This document shows, in pieces, positions 1 through 11,583 of a stretch of 64,000 nt of DNA; the first letter of the stretch is position 1; each line of letters starts with the position of its first letter. A model generated the notes under the pieces. It was not told the origin of the DNA. It ran no database searches and worked only from the letters and a program-made list of their open reading frames with translations. Both the position numbers and the translations under genes were made by a program. Source of the DNA: Terasakiispira papahanaumokuakeensis (lineage in GTDB: Bacteria; Pseudomonadota; Gammaproteobacteria; Pseudomonadales; Halomonadaceae). The DNA lies in NCBI RefSeq assembly GCF_001709345.1, contig NZ_MDTQ01000001.1:2865980-2929979 (forward strand). The letters run 5' to 3'.

Positions 1-2789
<2,789 letters not shown>

Positions 2790-2815
2790 CCCAGTTTGAC
2801 CCCCACCCCTTAATC

Positions 2816-2843
2816 ACAGCAGCCTAAGGGCTGCTGTTTTTGT
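2816..2843 (+). terminator. Rho-independent terminator of gltBD
   Basis: A 9-bp stem ACAGCAGCC / GGCTGCTGT with a TAAG loop is followed directly by a T run. It lies 26 bp after the gltD stop codon. Confidence 0.9.
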
Positions 2844-2852
2844 CAGTAAGCA

Positions 2853-2861
2853 TGCTAGACT
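2853..2861 (+). promoter_or_regulatory. candidate extended -10 promoter for the small gene at 2916
   Basis: TGcTAGACT fits the extended -10 pattern TGnTATAAT in four of six hexamer bases. No good -35 hexamer lies at 17 bp. It sits between the gltD terminator and the next gene, where a new promoter is needed. Assignment is by motif only. Confidence 0.35.
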
Positions 2862-2915
2862 GCGCAGCATGATGCCCAGCCGGGCTTTATTGTCTGATGA
2901 TCACGGAGTATACCC

Positions 2916-3230
2916 ATGGCACACCAACCTGTTCGCTTGCAAGGCCTCACCGCTGACGGCGAAGTCGTCGAGCTCCCTGAACTCAGCGAAATTCAAATCA
3001 TGTGGGAAGAAGGTAGTCTGCCGGTCAACCTGGTCTTGGCACCCGAACACCTCAGTGGTCACAGCCTGTCACTGGAAGTGGCCAGCAGCGAAGATGAAGA
3101 AGATCAAATGGATCGTTATGGCGTCCTGACCCTTCGTCCTGGCGCCTGTAACGTTGTCGATGTCAGTGTTGAGACACACGTTATGGAAGATGAAGACGAG
3201 CATGTGCACGGCCCGGATTGCCAGCACTGA
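2916..3230 (+). CDS. unknown small acidic protein with histidine-rich tail
   Basis: A 104-residue soluble protein that I do not recognise. It starts with ATG 7 nt after a CGGAG ribosome site. It has no signal peptide or membrane segment. The middle is acidic (SSEDEEDQMD) and the last 20 residues mix acidic residues, histidines and one cysteine (HVMEDEDEHVHGPDCQH), a composition that could bind a metal, though this is inference. It stands alone between the gltBD terminator and a convergent gene. Base composition looks like that of its neighbours. Confidence 0.75.
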   Translation: MAHQPVRLQGLTADGEVVELPELSEIQIMWEEGSLPVNLVLAPEHLSGHSLSLEVASSEDEEDQMDRYGVLTLRPGACNVVDVSVETHVMEDEDEHVHGPDCQH

Positions 3231-3329
3231 GCAAAAGAAAAGGATTTAGAGCCAATAGCGTCTTAATGCAAAAAGCATCACATGACGCTCGGTCGATACG
3301 GCCAAAGCAGAATAAACACCTCACCGTCA

Positions 3330-3350
3330 CAGGCAAGCACCGCTTGCCTG
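3330..3350. terminator. hairpin between convergent genes, possible weak bidirectional terminator
   Basis: CAGGCAAG / CTTGCCTG form an 8-bp stem (9 bp with the flanking A-T pair) around a CACCG loop. It lies between the ends of a rightward and a leftward gene. There is no strong T run on either side, so termination is uncertain. Confidence 0.4.
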
Positions 3351-3381
3351 TTCTGCTTGATCTTGCCGCAGCGCAAATGAA

Positions 3382-3759
3382 TCAGTCTGCTTCTAGATCC
3401 AGCACCTCATCCATAGGCAGTCCCATCAAGGGGGCCTGCTCATCAAGATCAAATGCCATGAAGGAAGGCTCAATCTCAATCATTCGATCAAAGAGTTCAC
3501 GGTCGGGATTATCCGGCCAAAGACGGCTATCCTCTTCCCAACTGAGCCACTCATTTTCCAGAATATCCAAATAGCGCTCTTCGAGTAGCGCACCCAGATC
3601 TTCGGGGCCATCTAACTCTGGCACCAGGTAAACAGTGGCTTCCTGATTTGCCTCTGCCAAAGTGACCGTTTCTTCCTGTGCATTATCGAGTCCGTTGACC
3701 CAATCTACAAAAGGTTGTTTGAGCCGAACACTGATGGCCGAGCGATTGAGCATTTTCAT
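3382..3759 (-). CDS. conserved hypothetical protein
   Basis: A 125-residue acidic cytoplasmic protein. The opening MKMLNRSAISVRLKQPFVDW and a central WLSWEEDSRLWPDNPDRELFDRM segment resemble small uncharacterised proteins I associate with Pseudomonas and relatives; no function is known to me. It has no signal peptide, membrane segment or cysteine pair. The start ATG is 8 nt after an AGGAG site on the minus strand, which supports this start. It is the last gene of the leftward side, separated from dapD by dapD's own terminator, so it is probably transcribed alone. Confidence 0.75.
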   Translation of the reverse strand: MKMLNRSAISVRLKQPFVDWVNGLDNAQEETVTLAEANQEATVYLVPELDGPEDLGALLEERYLDILENEWLSWEEDSRLWPDNPDRELFDRMIEIEPSFMAFDLDEQAPLMGLPMDEVLDLEAD

Positions 3760-3887
3760 GACATGACTCCTGACTTGACTGGAAATTAGTCAACGCGGGC
3801 CATTATGGGCATCCCCACGGCTAAAGCCAAGTGTTGTCATGGGGAAACCTAGATAAATCGCCTCATAAGCGTCGAAAGGGTGCAATA

Positions 3888-3917
3888 GAGCCAAAACAGG
3901 GGTCAAAAGGACCCCTG
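3888..3917 (-). terminator. terminator of dapD
   Basis: On the minus strand CAGGGGTC / GACCCCTG pair in an 8-bp stem with a CTTTT loop and are followed by TTTT. It lies 25 bp beyond the dapD stop codon. Confidence 0.8.
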
Positions 3918-3941
3918 AACGATCACCTGATCAGCGCAGTT

Positions 3942-4982
3942 TTAGTTGTGCGCATGCAATGCATCGTTGAGTTCAATCGCCGTTTTATTCGTCAAACATT
4001 CGATACGACCGGATTGAGCGTTACGACGGAAGAGCAAATCGGGTTTACCGGCTAAGTCTCGAGCCGCGATGACTTCAACGTCGTTGCCTTGATCATCCAG
4101 AACCGTGACTTTAGCCCCAGCCGTCACATAAAGCCCAGCCTCAATCGTACAACGATCGCCCAACGGAATCCCAACCCCCGCGTTTGCGCCAATCAGACAT
4201 TGAGTTCCCACAGAGATCACGACAGCGTTGCCCCCTGACAAGGTGCCCATGGTTGAACAACCACCGCCCAGATCAGAGCCCGATTTCACCACAACACCGG
4301 CGCTGATTCGCCCTTCGATCATATTAGGGCCTTCAGTACCGGCATTAAAGTTCACGAAACCTTCATGCATCACCGTCGTCCCTTCACCCAAATAGGCCCC
4401 AAGACGAACTCGCGCTGTATCACCAATACGGACGCCTGCCGGCACCACATAGTCCGTCATTTTAGGGAACTTATCGACGCAATTGACCGACAGGATACGG
4501 CCTTCTAACCGAGCCTGAAGCTGGCGATGCGGCAGCTCATCTAGGTCAATCGCCCCTTCATTGGTCCAAGCGACGTTACGTAGCTTGCCGAACATGCCAT
4601 TCAAGTTCGTTTCATGCGGACGAACTAAGCGGTGCGATAGCAGGTGTAACTTAAGATAAACTTCAGAAACACTCTCTGGCTCGTCATCAGAAACCAATAA
4701 CGTCAATACAACAGGGCGATGACTGCGCAGAAACTGCTGTGCGATTTTAGCCTGATCATGCTCACCAATATCATCTAGTGCTTGAACCAGTAGCTCTAAG
4801 CGCTCGCTTTGCAGTGACTGCACTCGATTACCATCTGGCTCTCCTCCTGCGATATCAAACAGGACCTTCATGAGGGCCTCGGACGGATGCAGCAGCGGCT
4901 GTGGATAAAAGACTTCCAGCCAGTCGCCTCGGGTATTTTGCGTACCTACGCCCAGGCCACAGGCATACAAGCTCGTGCTCAT
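3942..4982 (-). CDS. dapD: tetrahydrodipicolinate N-succinyltransferase
   Basis: DapD succinylates tetrahydrodipicolinate using succinyl-CoA in the succinylase branch of lysine and diaminopimelate synthesis. At 346 residues it is the long Pseudomonas/actinobacterial type, not the roughly 274-residue E. coli type. An N-terminal domain of about 170 residues precedes a left-handed parallel beta helix (VRIGDTARVRLGAYLGEGTTV through GGGNAVV-like turns and GANAGVGIPLGDRCTIEAGLYV). The start ATG is preceded by a leader containing three short repeats. Its substrate is made further up the pathway; dapC, the next enzyme, lies two genes upstream. Confidence 0.95.
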   Translation of the reverse strand: MSTSLYACGLGVGTQNTRGDWLEVFYPQPLLHPSEALMKVLFDIAGGEPDGNRVQSLQSERLELLVQALDDIGEHDQAKIAQQFLRSHRPVVLTLLVSDDEPESVSEVYLKLHLLSHRLVRPHETNLNGMFGKLRNVAWTNEGAIDLDELPHRQLQARLEGRILSVNCVDKFPKMTDYVVPAGVRIGDTARVRLGAYLGEGTTVMHEGFVNFNAGTEGPNMIEGRISAGVVVKSGSDLGGGCSTMGTLSGGNAVVISVGTQCLIGANAGVGIPLGDRCTIEAGLYVTAGAKVTVLDDQGNDVEVIAARDLAGKPDLLFRRNAQSGRIECLTNKTAIELNDALHAHN

Positions 4983-4999
4983 GAGTCAGTTCCTCAGTT

Positions 5000-5051
5000 A
5001 ACATCGGTTTAAAATATAGCGTCGTTTAAAAAATAACGTCGTTTAAATACT
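5000..5051. repeat. three-copy imperfect tandem repeat in the dapD leader
   Basis: Three consecutive units of 18, 17 and 17 bp share the core TCGnTTTAAA (5000-5017, 5018-5034, 5035-5051). They fill half of the gap between yffB and dapD. Read on the minus strand, the first unit contains TATATT, which could act as a -10 element for dapD. Confidence 0.8.
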
Positions 5052-5078
5052 GGAATCGTCACAGAAGGTGATGCCCGT

Positions 5079-5429
5079 TTAGGGTTCAAGTAGGGCTGCG
5101 CGATAACGATCAGCATCAAACCCAACTTCGATCCCTTTCGGGTGAATCAGCACGGGACGCTTGATCAAACTGGGATGCTCAACCATTAAACGCAACGCTT
5201 GTTCCCGGCCCACTTCTGCTTTTGCCTCATCAGGGAGGTTACGCCAGGTCGTGCCGCGCTTATTTAATAAAATTTCCCAGCCCACTTGGTCTGCCCATGC
5301 CGATAAATGCGCTAGCGTAATGCCTACTTTTTTGTAGTCATGAAAATCATATTCAAGCCCGGCTTCGACCAGCCAAGTCCGCGCCTTTTTCATGGTATTG
5401 CAGTTCGGGATACCGTATAACTCAATCAT
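5079..5429 (-). CDS. yffB: ArsC/Spx-family reductase, YffB-like
   Basis: A 116-residue thioredoxin-fold protein of the ArsC/Spx/YffB group. The N-terminal motif YGIPNCNTMKKA carries one cysteine at residue 10 and no CxxC partner. The C-terminal LIKRPVLIHPKG provides the conserved arginine-proline turn. E. coli YffB is reported to use glutathione, but the physiological substrate is unknown. It sits between dapC and dapD, as in Pseudomonas and related genomes, so co-transcription with the lysine genes is likely. True arsenate reductase function is not supported by the context. Confidence 0.88.
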   Translation of the reverse strand: MIELYGIPNCNTMKKARTWLVEAGLEYDFHDYKKVGITLAHLSAWADQVGWEILLNKRGTTWRNLPDEAKAEVGREQALRLMVEHPSLIKRPVLIHPKGIEVGFDADRYRAALLEP

Positions 5430-5561
5430 GTATGACCCTTGTTTAGCCTTATCAACGCGCTACCCATTGAAAACTCGACGGCCCACCCATTGAAAAAACA
5501 AACGCTTCATTACCATGGGCAGTGCCGCGCTCACAGCGATCAGGTCGACAGCTGCGATGAC
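5430..5561. repeat. gap with a two-copy direct repeat
   Basis: This 132-bp gap between dapC and yffB holds ACCCATTGAAAA twice (5462-5473 and 5484-5495), with a 22-bp period. No promoter or terminator is convincing. Confidence 0.6.
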
Positions 5562-6758
5562 TTAGAAATCACCCTTTTCTACGCAGCAGCGAATTCGCTT
5601 AGCCCCCTCAATACACTCTGAAAGCTCTGCAACCAGCGCCATCCGTACACGCCCTGCACCTGGGTTCACGCCCTGGGGAGCACGAGATAAGTAGCGCCCC
5701 GGTAAAACCCCTAGGTTTTGTTCACGCAGCAAAGCCATGGCAAAAGCTTCATCATCTCCCCCCGGCACCGCAGGCCATAGATAAAAGCCAGCATCAGGGC
5801 GTTGAACATCCATCACCGGTTGCAGGATCTCGAGCACTGCATCGAACTTGGCACGATAGGCCTCTCGATTCTCGCGCACATGCGTTTCATCCTGCCAAGC
5901 CGCAATAGAGGTCTGCTGATGATGAAGCGGCATGGCACAGCCATGGTAAGTACGATAGCGTAAAAAATCGCTAAGGATCGCCGCATCACCCGCCACAAAG
6001 CCTGAACGTAAACCCGGCAAATTAGAACGCTTAGACAAGCTGTGAAAGACAACACAACGCTTAAAATCATGCCGTCCGAGCGCAACACAAGCTTGCAATA
6101 ATCCAGGAGGCGGCATCGTTTCATCATGATAAATTTCGGAATAACACTCATCGGCCGCAATCACAAAATCATATTGATCCGCTAGCGCAATCAAGCGTTG
6201 CTGTACGGCCAAAGGCATCACCGCCCCGGTGGGGTTGCCCGGTGAACAAATAAACAATAACTGAGTATTTTCCCAAACCTCCGGGGTAATGGCCTCGAAG
6301 TCAGGAATAAAGCCATCAGCCTCAAGGCAAGGCAAGTAGTGCGGCTGCCCTCCCGCCAGCAAGGTCGCCCCTTCATAGATCTGATAGAAGGGATTAGGCA
6401 TCAATACCGTCGCTGGACGGGATCGGTCGAGTACCGTCTGCACGAAAGCGAATAACGCTTCACGCGTGCCATTGACAGGCAGCACTTGAGTCTCAGCCTC
6501 TAAGCTCGCCCCAAATCGACGCTGGCACCAGTGCGCAATCGCCTCGCGTAACGCTAATAAGCCTTTTGTACCTGGGTAATGACTGACTTGCGGCAAAGCA
6601 TCACGCAACACCGCCAAGACAGATTCAGGTGCAGGATGACGCGGCTCACCAATCGTCAATGGAATATGGGCTAAATCAGCAGCAGGCCTGACATCTGCTT
6701 TCAGCTGTGCAAGCTTCTCAAACGGATAAGGATGTAAATGAGCAAGATCCGGGTTCAT
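5562..6758 (-). CDS. dapC: succinyldiaminopimelate transaminase
   Basis: A 398-residue class I/II PLP aminotransferase. It converts N-succinyl-2-amino-6-oxopimelate to N-succinyl-LL-diaminopimelate with glutamate as donor, after DapD. The PLP lysine is K243 in SLSKRSN, preceded by the substrate and cofactor segment FICSPGNPTGAV and the D-x-x-Y motif in AADECYSEIY. A GGAAGG site lies 6 nt before the start on the minus strand. The position next to glnD and upstream of dapD is the main reason for choosing dapC over other aminotransferases of this fold. Confidence 0.92.
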   Translation of the reverse strand: MNPDLAHLHPYPFEKLAQLKADVRPAADLAHIPLTIGEPRHPAPESVLAVLRDALPQVSHYPGTKGLLALREAIAHWCQRRFGASLEAETQVLPVNGTREALFAFVQTVLDRSRPATVLMPNPFYQIYEGATLLAGGQPHYLPCLEADGFIPDFEAITPEVWENTQLLFICSPGNPTGAVMPLAVQQRLIALADQYDFVIAADECYSEIYHDETMPPPGLLQACVALGRHDFKRCVVFHSLSKRSNLPGLRSGFVAGDAAILSDFLRYRTYHGCAMPLHHQQTSIAAWQDETHVRENREAYRAKFDAVLEILQPVMDVQRPDAGFYLWPAVPGGDDEAFAMALLREQNLGVLPGRYLSRAPQGVNPGAGRVRMALVAELSECIEGAKRIRCCVEKGDF

Positions 6759-6984
6759 GTCCAGCCTTCCAGCTTAGTGGCGAAAAGCGCTCATATCCGT
6801 CGCCTTGTTCGCCGTTTATTATCGTGTCGACACACATCACCATGCCCAGACGACACGGCTCTTAAAAAGAGCACTAGAAATGGACATCACGATGCAAAGA
6901 CAGTATGAAAGTTTAACGTTACATTATATCAGCGATAGTGCTTTACAACAGTGCTTTACGACAGCGCTTCTTCGCCAGGCACGA
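6759..6984. other. gap between glnD and dapC
   Basis: 226 bp without a gene. It contains a 6-bp hairpin GCTCTT/AAGAGC at 6858-6872, too weak to call a terminator, and the three-copy repeat at 6934-6972 close to the glnD stop codon. Confidence 0.6.
6934..6972. repeat. three-copy 13-bp tandem repeat after glnD
   Basis: Units GATAGTGCTTTAC / AACAGTGCTTTAC / GACAGCGCTTCTT abut exactly. Copies one and two differ at two positions; the third is more diverged. The array ends 12 bp from the glnD stop codon. Confidence 0.8.
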
Positions 6985-9711
6985 TTATTGGCGGGCCTCT
7001 CGATCGAGCTCATCACAAAGTCGGTTTTGCAGCTGCTGACAGATCTCAGGATCCGAAAGAGGTTCGCCGCTAGGCAACGTAATAAAGAAGACGTCTTCAA
7101 CACGCTCACCCAAAGTGGCAATTTTGGCATTCTGCAACCACAGATCATATTCCATAAAAATGCGACCGATACGCGCCAAAAGACCTGGGCGATCAGGGCT
7201 GATCACCTCGACCAAGGTCCGAAAATTGACCGGATCATTGCTGATATTCACCTGAGTTGGTAGCGTAAAGTGCTTCAACTGGCGAGGCGTATGATGGCGC
7301 ACCAAGTCAGGAAAATCCTCAGGATCATCCAGGGCTTCAAACAGAACCTGTCGGATCTCAGCCAAACGGGCAGGATCACGCGGCATGGTCCCATCGGGTT
7401 CCAACACGATAAATGTATTCAGAGTATACCCATTATCACTGGTCGTGATTCGAGCATCATGAATAGATAAACCCAATTGATCTAAAGCCGCGGCCGTCGC
7501 GGCAAAGATAAAGGCCACATCCCGCATATAGACAAAGACTTTAGTGCTGCCCTCACGCATATCCTCACTCGGCCCAGCCACTAGAATCAACGGATTGGGG
7601 TCATCTTTATGCTGTAAAATTCCTAGCGTCTGCCAGGCCACCTCACTGGGTTGAACCTGCAGAAAATAGTCTTCTCCCAAGTTATCCCACAACGACCAGA
7701 CCTTCGCTGTGTCCGCTCCCATCGCATTCAATACTGATAACGCTTCCTGGCGTGTTTCCTCCACCCACTCTTCACGATCGATTGGATTTTCCAGTCCACG
7801 CCTTAAAGCACGCTTGGTTTCACTGTAAAGCTGATGAAGCAAGGCTGCACGCCAGCCATTCCACAGTTTCGGATTAGTGGCATTGATATCCGCGACCGTT
7901 AGCACATAAAGATAATCCAGCCGCATTTGATTCTTCACCAGCGCCGCGAAGTCGGCAATCACATCTGGGTCAGAAATATCTTTTTTCTGTGCGGTCATCG
8001 ACATCACCAAGTGCTGCTCGACGAGCCAGCGCACCAGACGGGTATCCCGCCGCGAGATATGATGACGCTCACAAAAATCGACGACCACTTCACCGCCTAA
8101 TAATGAATGATCGCCGCCACGTCCTTTGGCTAAATCGTGAAATAGACCCGCGATATAAACAAGCTCAAGCTTAGGCAGCTGCTGAATGACTTCGGAGGCC
8201 ACCGGATAACGCTCATCATGATGGCAGGTATGACGAAAATCATGGAGAAATTTGAGCAAGCGTAGCGTATGCGCATCCACGGTATACACATGGAAAAGGT
8301 CGTGCTGCATCATCCCAACAGCACGCCCAAAGTCAGGTAAATATTTGCCAAGAACCCCATAGCGACTCATACGGCTTAACTGGAGCGCGACATTACCAGA
8401 AGAGCGTAAAAGCTCCATAAATAAGCTGGTATTACGCAAGTCTTGGCGAAAACTTTCATCAATCAGATGGCGATGATCACGAATCGCTCGAATCGTACTG
8501 GCACGCACGCCCTCAACATCATCACGTTGCGCCATCAAAAGAAAAATTTCGATTAAGGCAAAGGGCTGATGCGCAAACACATCTGGATCAATGGCTTCAA
8601 TATGCTGGTTTCGCAACTGAAAACGTCGATTTAGCGGCTGAACGATCTCCGCTTGCTTGGATTCAAGAATCACTTCCTCGAAATGCTGCAATAACACATC
8701 GTTAAGCTCAGTCAGCATCATGACCACACGGAAATAACGCTTCATGAACTGTTCAACGGCCAAGCGTTGCTCGTTATCGGCATACTCGAACATGCGGGCC
8801 AACTGAATCTGATAGTCAAACAGCAAACGATCTTCCGCTCGCGATGCGATCATGTGTAACCCATAACGAATCTGCCACAAGACGCATTGCCCTTGGGTCA
8901 ATAATCGTAGCTCGGCCTCATTGATGAAGCCCTCTTCAACTAAATCATCAAAGGTTTGGGCACCAAAGTGACGCTTAGCCACCCAGCCAATCATCTGAAT
9001 ATCACGCAGCCCGCCGGGAGAGCTTTTAATGTTCGGTTCTAGGTGATATTCACTGTTGTTATATTTCGCATGCCGGGCAATTTGCTCTTGCCATTTGGCT
9101 TCAAAGAACTCAGCCGATGGCCACATATGCTCACTGCCGAGTCGCTCATCCATCGCGGCTCTTAATCGGTCAGGGCCGACAATAGTGCGATTTTCCAACA
9201 AATTAGTCGCAACCGTAATGTCGCCACGGGCCTCACGCTCGCAGTCATTTAAAGAGCGAACACTGTGCCCAATATCAAGGCGCAAATCCCATAAGAAGGT
9301 GATAAATGCCGTAATCGCCTCACGGTAGGCCGTATCGTCATCCTGCTCTAGCAGGATCAAAAGATCGATATCAGAGCCAGGATGCAGCTCTCCTCGGCCA
9401 TAGCCGCCCACTGCCAATAACGCAATATGGTCATCCGGCCAATTAAAGCAGCGCCATGCACAAGCCAGCAGTTGGTCCATCGCCCAGGCTCGCCCATAGA
9501 CTAGGTCACGGATATCCGCGCCCGCTAAAAAGTGCTGATCAAAGCCTTCTCGTAGCGTTTGCAATGCACTACGAAAAAGCGCCACCGGAGGCGGCGCCTG
9601 GGATGAAGTCGTCTGATCATTCGCAAGGGAAGCAGCCTCATCAAGCTGAGCCGTAAAGGCTTCTATATCTAATAGTGCCGAATCGGGCTGAAAAGAATAG
9701 TGAATACTCAT
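6985..9711 (-). CDS. glnD: bifunctional PII uridylyltransferase / uridylyl-removing enzyme
   Basis: GlnD senses glutamine and modifies or demodifies the PII proteins that control nitrogen metabolism. The 908-residue protein has the full domain order. The nucleotidyltransferase motif GGYGRGELHPGSDIDLLIL is at residues 102-120. An HD phosphohydrolase domain follows (IAGLFHDLAKGRGGDHS, in the middle of the protein). Two C-terminal ACT domains carry VFVYMRDVAFIFAATAAALD and a second glutamine-sensing repeat (EVISPDRPGLLARIG). It follows map by 23 bp, as in Pseudomonas. The ribosome site is weak, which suits coupling to map translation. Confidence 0.97.
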   Translation of the reverse strand: MSIHYSFQPDSALLDIEAFTAQLDEAASLANDQTTSSQAPPPVALFRSALQTLREGFDQHFLAGADIRDLVYGRAWAMDQLLACAWRCFNWPDDHIALLAVGGYGRGELHPGSDIDLLILLEQDDDTAYREAITAFITFLWDLRLDIGHSVRSLNDCEREARGDITVATNLLENRTIVGPDRLRAAMDERLGSEHMWPSAEFFEAKWQEQIARHAKYNNSEYHLEPNIKSSPGGLRDIQMIGWVAKRHFGAQTFDDLVEEGFINEAELRLLTQGQCVLWQIRYGLHMIASRAEDRLLFDYQIQLARMFEYADNEQRLAVEQFMKRYFRVVMMLTELNDVLLQHFEEVILESKQAEIVQPLNRRFQLRNQHIEAIDPDVFAHQPFALIEIFLLMAQRDDVEGVRASTIRAIRDHRHLIDESFRQDLRNTSLFMELLRSSGNVALQLSRMSRYGVLGKYLPDFGRAVGMMQHDLFHVYTVDAHTLRLLKFLHDFRHTCHHDERYPVASEVIQQLPKLELVYIAGLFHDLAKGRGGDHSLLGGEVVVDFCERHHISRRDTRLVRWLVEQHLVMSMTAQKKDISDPDVIADFAALVKNQMRLDYLYVLTVADINATNPKLWNGWRAALLHQLYSETKRALRRGLENPIDREEWVEETRQEALSVLNAMGADTAKVWSLWDNLGEDYFLQVQPSEVAWQTLGILQHKDDPNPLILVAGPSEDMREGSTKVFVYMRDVAFIFAATAAALDQLGLSIHDARITTSDNGYTLNTFIVLEPDGTMPRDPARLAEIRQVLFEALDDPEDFPDLVRHHTPRQLKHFTLPTQVNISNDPVNFRTLVEVISPDRPGLLARIGRIFMEYDLWLQNAKIATLGERVEDVFFITLPSGEPLSDPEICQQLQNRLCDELDREARQ

Positions 9712-9734
9712 GATGATCTGCTAAGCCCCAGCAA

Positions 9735-10532
9735 TCAGGCGGGCAATGCCTGTCGATAAGTCGATTCTTCTTGGCGCGCGGTCAAAACATCGACCCCTGT
9801 TTCAGTGACCAGCAAAGTGTGCTCCCACTGAGCAGATAAACTGTGATCCTTAGTCACCACTGTCCAGCCATCTCGCAAGAGCTTACACTGACGCTTACCA
9901 GCATTGATCATGGGCTCAATGGTGAAGGTCATCCCCGGCTCAAGCACCAAGTCTGTTTTGTCGGTATAACCGTCGTAATGCAGAACTTGTGGATCTTCAT
10001 GGAAGTTTTGACCAATCCCATGACCACAATATTCCTGCACCACGGCAAAGCGTTCTTTTTTGGCCATATCTTGAATTAAACGACCAATATCAGAGAGCCG
10101 AGTGCCCGGTTTCACCAAATCAATAGAGGCATAAAGTGAGCGTTGAGTGAATTCACACAAACGCTTGGCCAACACTGAAGGCTCACCGACATAGAACATT
10201 TTGTTGGTATCACCGTGATAACCATCTTTAATGACGGTGACATCGATATTCATGATATCCCCGCGCTTAAGTACCTTGTCATCACTGGGAATACCATGAC
10301 AAATCACATGGTTCACAGAGGTGCAAATTGACTTGGGGAAGCCATGATAGTTCAACGGAGCCGGAATAGCGCCTTGTACATCGACGATGTAGTCGTGGCA
10401 GAGTTTATCCAGTGTTTCAGTGCTAACGCCTGGCTCGATATGTGCTTCAATCATTTCCAGCACATCAGCCGCCAAGCGACCGGCAACGCGCATTTTTTCA
10501 ATTTCTTCAGGCGTTTTGATCGTAACGTTCAT
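9735..10532 (-). CDS. map: methionine aminopeptidase type I
   Basis: Removes the initiator methionine from new proteins; a dinuclear metal enzyme. I place the start at the ATG giving MNVTIKTPEEIEKMRVAG (265 residues), the normal family start; an upstream in-frame extension of 53 codons is not conserved in type and runs into the rpsB promoter region. Metal ligands are visible in MNIDVTVIKDGYHGDTN (two aspartates), GHGIGQNFHEDP (histidine), TIEPMI and WEHTLLV (glutamates). It is divergent from rpsB, the classic arrangement that couples S2 synthesis and N-terminal processing genes. Confidence 0.96.
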   Translation of the reverse strand: MNVTIKTPEEIEKMRVAGRLAADVLEMIEAHIEPGVSTETLDKLCHDYIVDVQGAIPAPLNYHGFPKSICTSVNHVICHGIPSDDKVLKRGDIMNIDVTVIKDGYHGDTNKMFYVGEPSVLAKRLCEFTQRSLYASIDLVKPGTRLSDIGRLIQDMAKKERFAVVQEYCGHGIGQNFHEDPQVLHYDGYTDKTDLVLEPGMTFTIEPMINAGKRQCKLLRDGWTVVTKDHSLSAQWEHTLLVTETGVDVLTARQEESTYRQALPA

Positions 10533-10842
10533 GGAAATCCAATGCTTAAAGGCCCGGCAGACAGGCTGACTTGGAACAAAATACGAGTGTCCGTCCGGAC
10601 TGGGTTCTTTATATTGACGCTGGTCTATGCTATAAACCTGCGCGCCCTGAGCTGAAGCCAGAGCATACGGCAACGAGCCGGTGTAAGGCAAACTAGGGCG
10701 CCTAAACTTAGGAGTGGCTGGAGATCATCCGGACCGCCCATTAAAAACGTCACACATGCACCGACACATGTTCCTGGGTGCCTGCAAGTCAGGTTGGAGC
10801 ATGGGGTGTATGGAGGCCCAACCCATTATTTGGAGCATGACA
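10533..10842. promoter_or_regulatory. divergent map/rpsB promoter region and rpsB leader
   Basis: 310 bp without a gene. The rpsB promoter candidate is at 10628-10636. A leader of roughly 200 nt follows. Just before the ribosome site, GGTTGG (10792-10797) can pair with CCAACC (10818-10823). Gammaproteobacterial rpsB leaders are known to fold into hairpins used for autoregulation by S2; the pairing here is consistent with that but not proven. Confidence 0.55.
10628..10636 (+). promoter_or_regulatory. extended -10 promoter of rpsB
   Basis: TGcTATAAA is a near-perfect extended -10 element followed by the GC-rich discriminator CCTGCGCG, typical of ribosomal promoters under stringent control. No good -35 lies at 17 bp, which extended -10 promoters tolerate. 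Confidence 0.55.
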
Positions 10843-11568
10843 ATGGCACAAGTATCTATGCGCGACCTGCTGCAAGCCGGCGCTCACTTTGGTCACCAGA
10901 CTCGTTACTGGAACCCGAAGATGGGCAAATACATCTTCGGCGCTCGCAACAAGATCCATATCATCAACCTGGAAAAAACGGTCCCGGCTCTGAATGACGC
11001 GGCGAATTTCGCGTCCAAGCTGGCTTCTGGGAAGAATAAGATCCTGTTCGTCGGCACTAAGCGCGCTGCCAGCAAAATCATCAAGGAAGAAGCCACCCGT
11101 GTAAACATGCCGTTTGTCAACCATCGCTGGTTAGGCGGCATGCTGACCAACTATAAAACGATCCGCCAGTCTATCCGTCGTCTGCGTGATCTGGAGTCTC
11201 AGCAACAGGATGGGACTTTTGACAAGCTGACCAAGAAAGAAGCGCTGATGAACCAGCGTGAAATGGACAAGCTGGAACGCTCCATCGGCGGTATCAAAGA
11301 TATGGGCGGTCTGCCGGATGCATTGTTCGTGATCGATGTTGACCACGAGCGTCTGGCCATCAACGAAGCCAACAAACTGGGTATCCCGGTGATTGGCGTG
11401 GTGGATACCAACTCAAATCCGGATGGCGTTGACTACATCATCCCGGGTAATGACGATGCGATCCGTGCAGTTCAGCTGTACGTTCAGGCCATCGCGGATG
11501 CTTGCGATCAAGCCAATCAGAATACCCCGGAAGAGCTGGTTGAAGTATCCGAGGACAAAGCCGAGTAA
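10843..11568 (+). CDS. rpsB: 30S ribosomal protein S2
   Basis: S2 binds late to the small ribosomal subunit. The start is set at the ATG giving [27 protein letters not shown], with GGAG 7 nt upstream; a longer in-frame opening upstream is the leader. The length of 241 residues is normal. Signature segments [12 protein letters not shown] and [30 protein letters not shown] are present. It is followed by a strong hairpin-terminator and then tsf, as in most proteobacteria. Confidence 0.98.
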   Translation: MAQVSMRDLLQAGAHFGHQTRYWNPKMGKYIFGARNKIHIINLEKTVPALNDAANFASKLASGKNKILFVGTKRAASKIIKEEATRVNMPFVNHRWLGGMLTNYKTIRQSIRRLRDLESQQQDGTFDKLTKKEALMNQREMDKLERSIGGIKDMGGLPDALFVIDVDHERLAINEANKLGIPVIGVVDTNSNPDGVDYIIPGNDDAIRAVQLYVQAIADACDQANQNTPEELVEVSEDKAE

Positions 11569-11583
11569 GGTCTGTCCTGATCG

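Noticed and set aside
5079-5429. Arsenate reductase ArsC
   Set aside because: The YffB-like sequence and position between lysine genes argue against arsenic resistance; no ars genes are near.
6805-7263. 152-codon open frame on the plus strand
   Set aside because: It is antisense to the glnD 3' end, where the ACT domain on the other strand is clearly coding.
10614-10636. TTGACG as -35 of the rpsB promoter
   Set aside because: It is only 11 bp from the TATAAA element, too close; the extended -10 explains the promoter without it.
10533-10691. 53-codon N-terminal extension of methionine aminopeptidase
   Set aside because: It runs through the rpsB promoter region and is not found in the family; the conserved start MNVTIKTPEEIEKM is at 10532.
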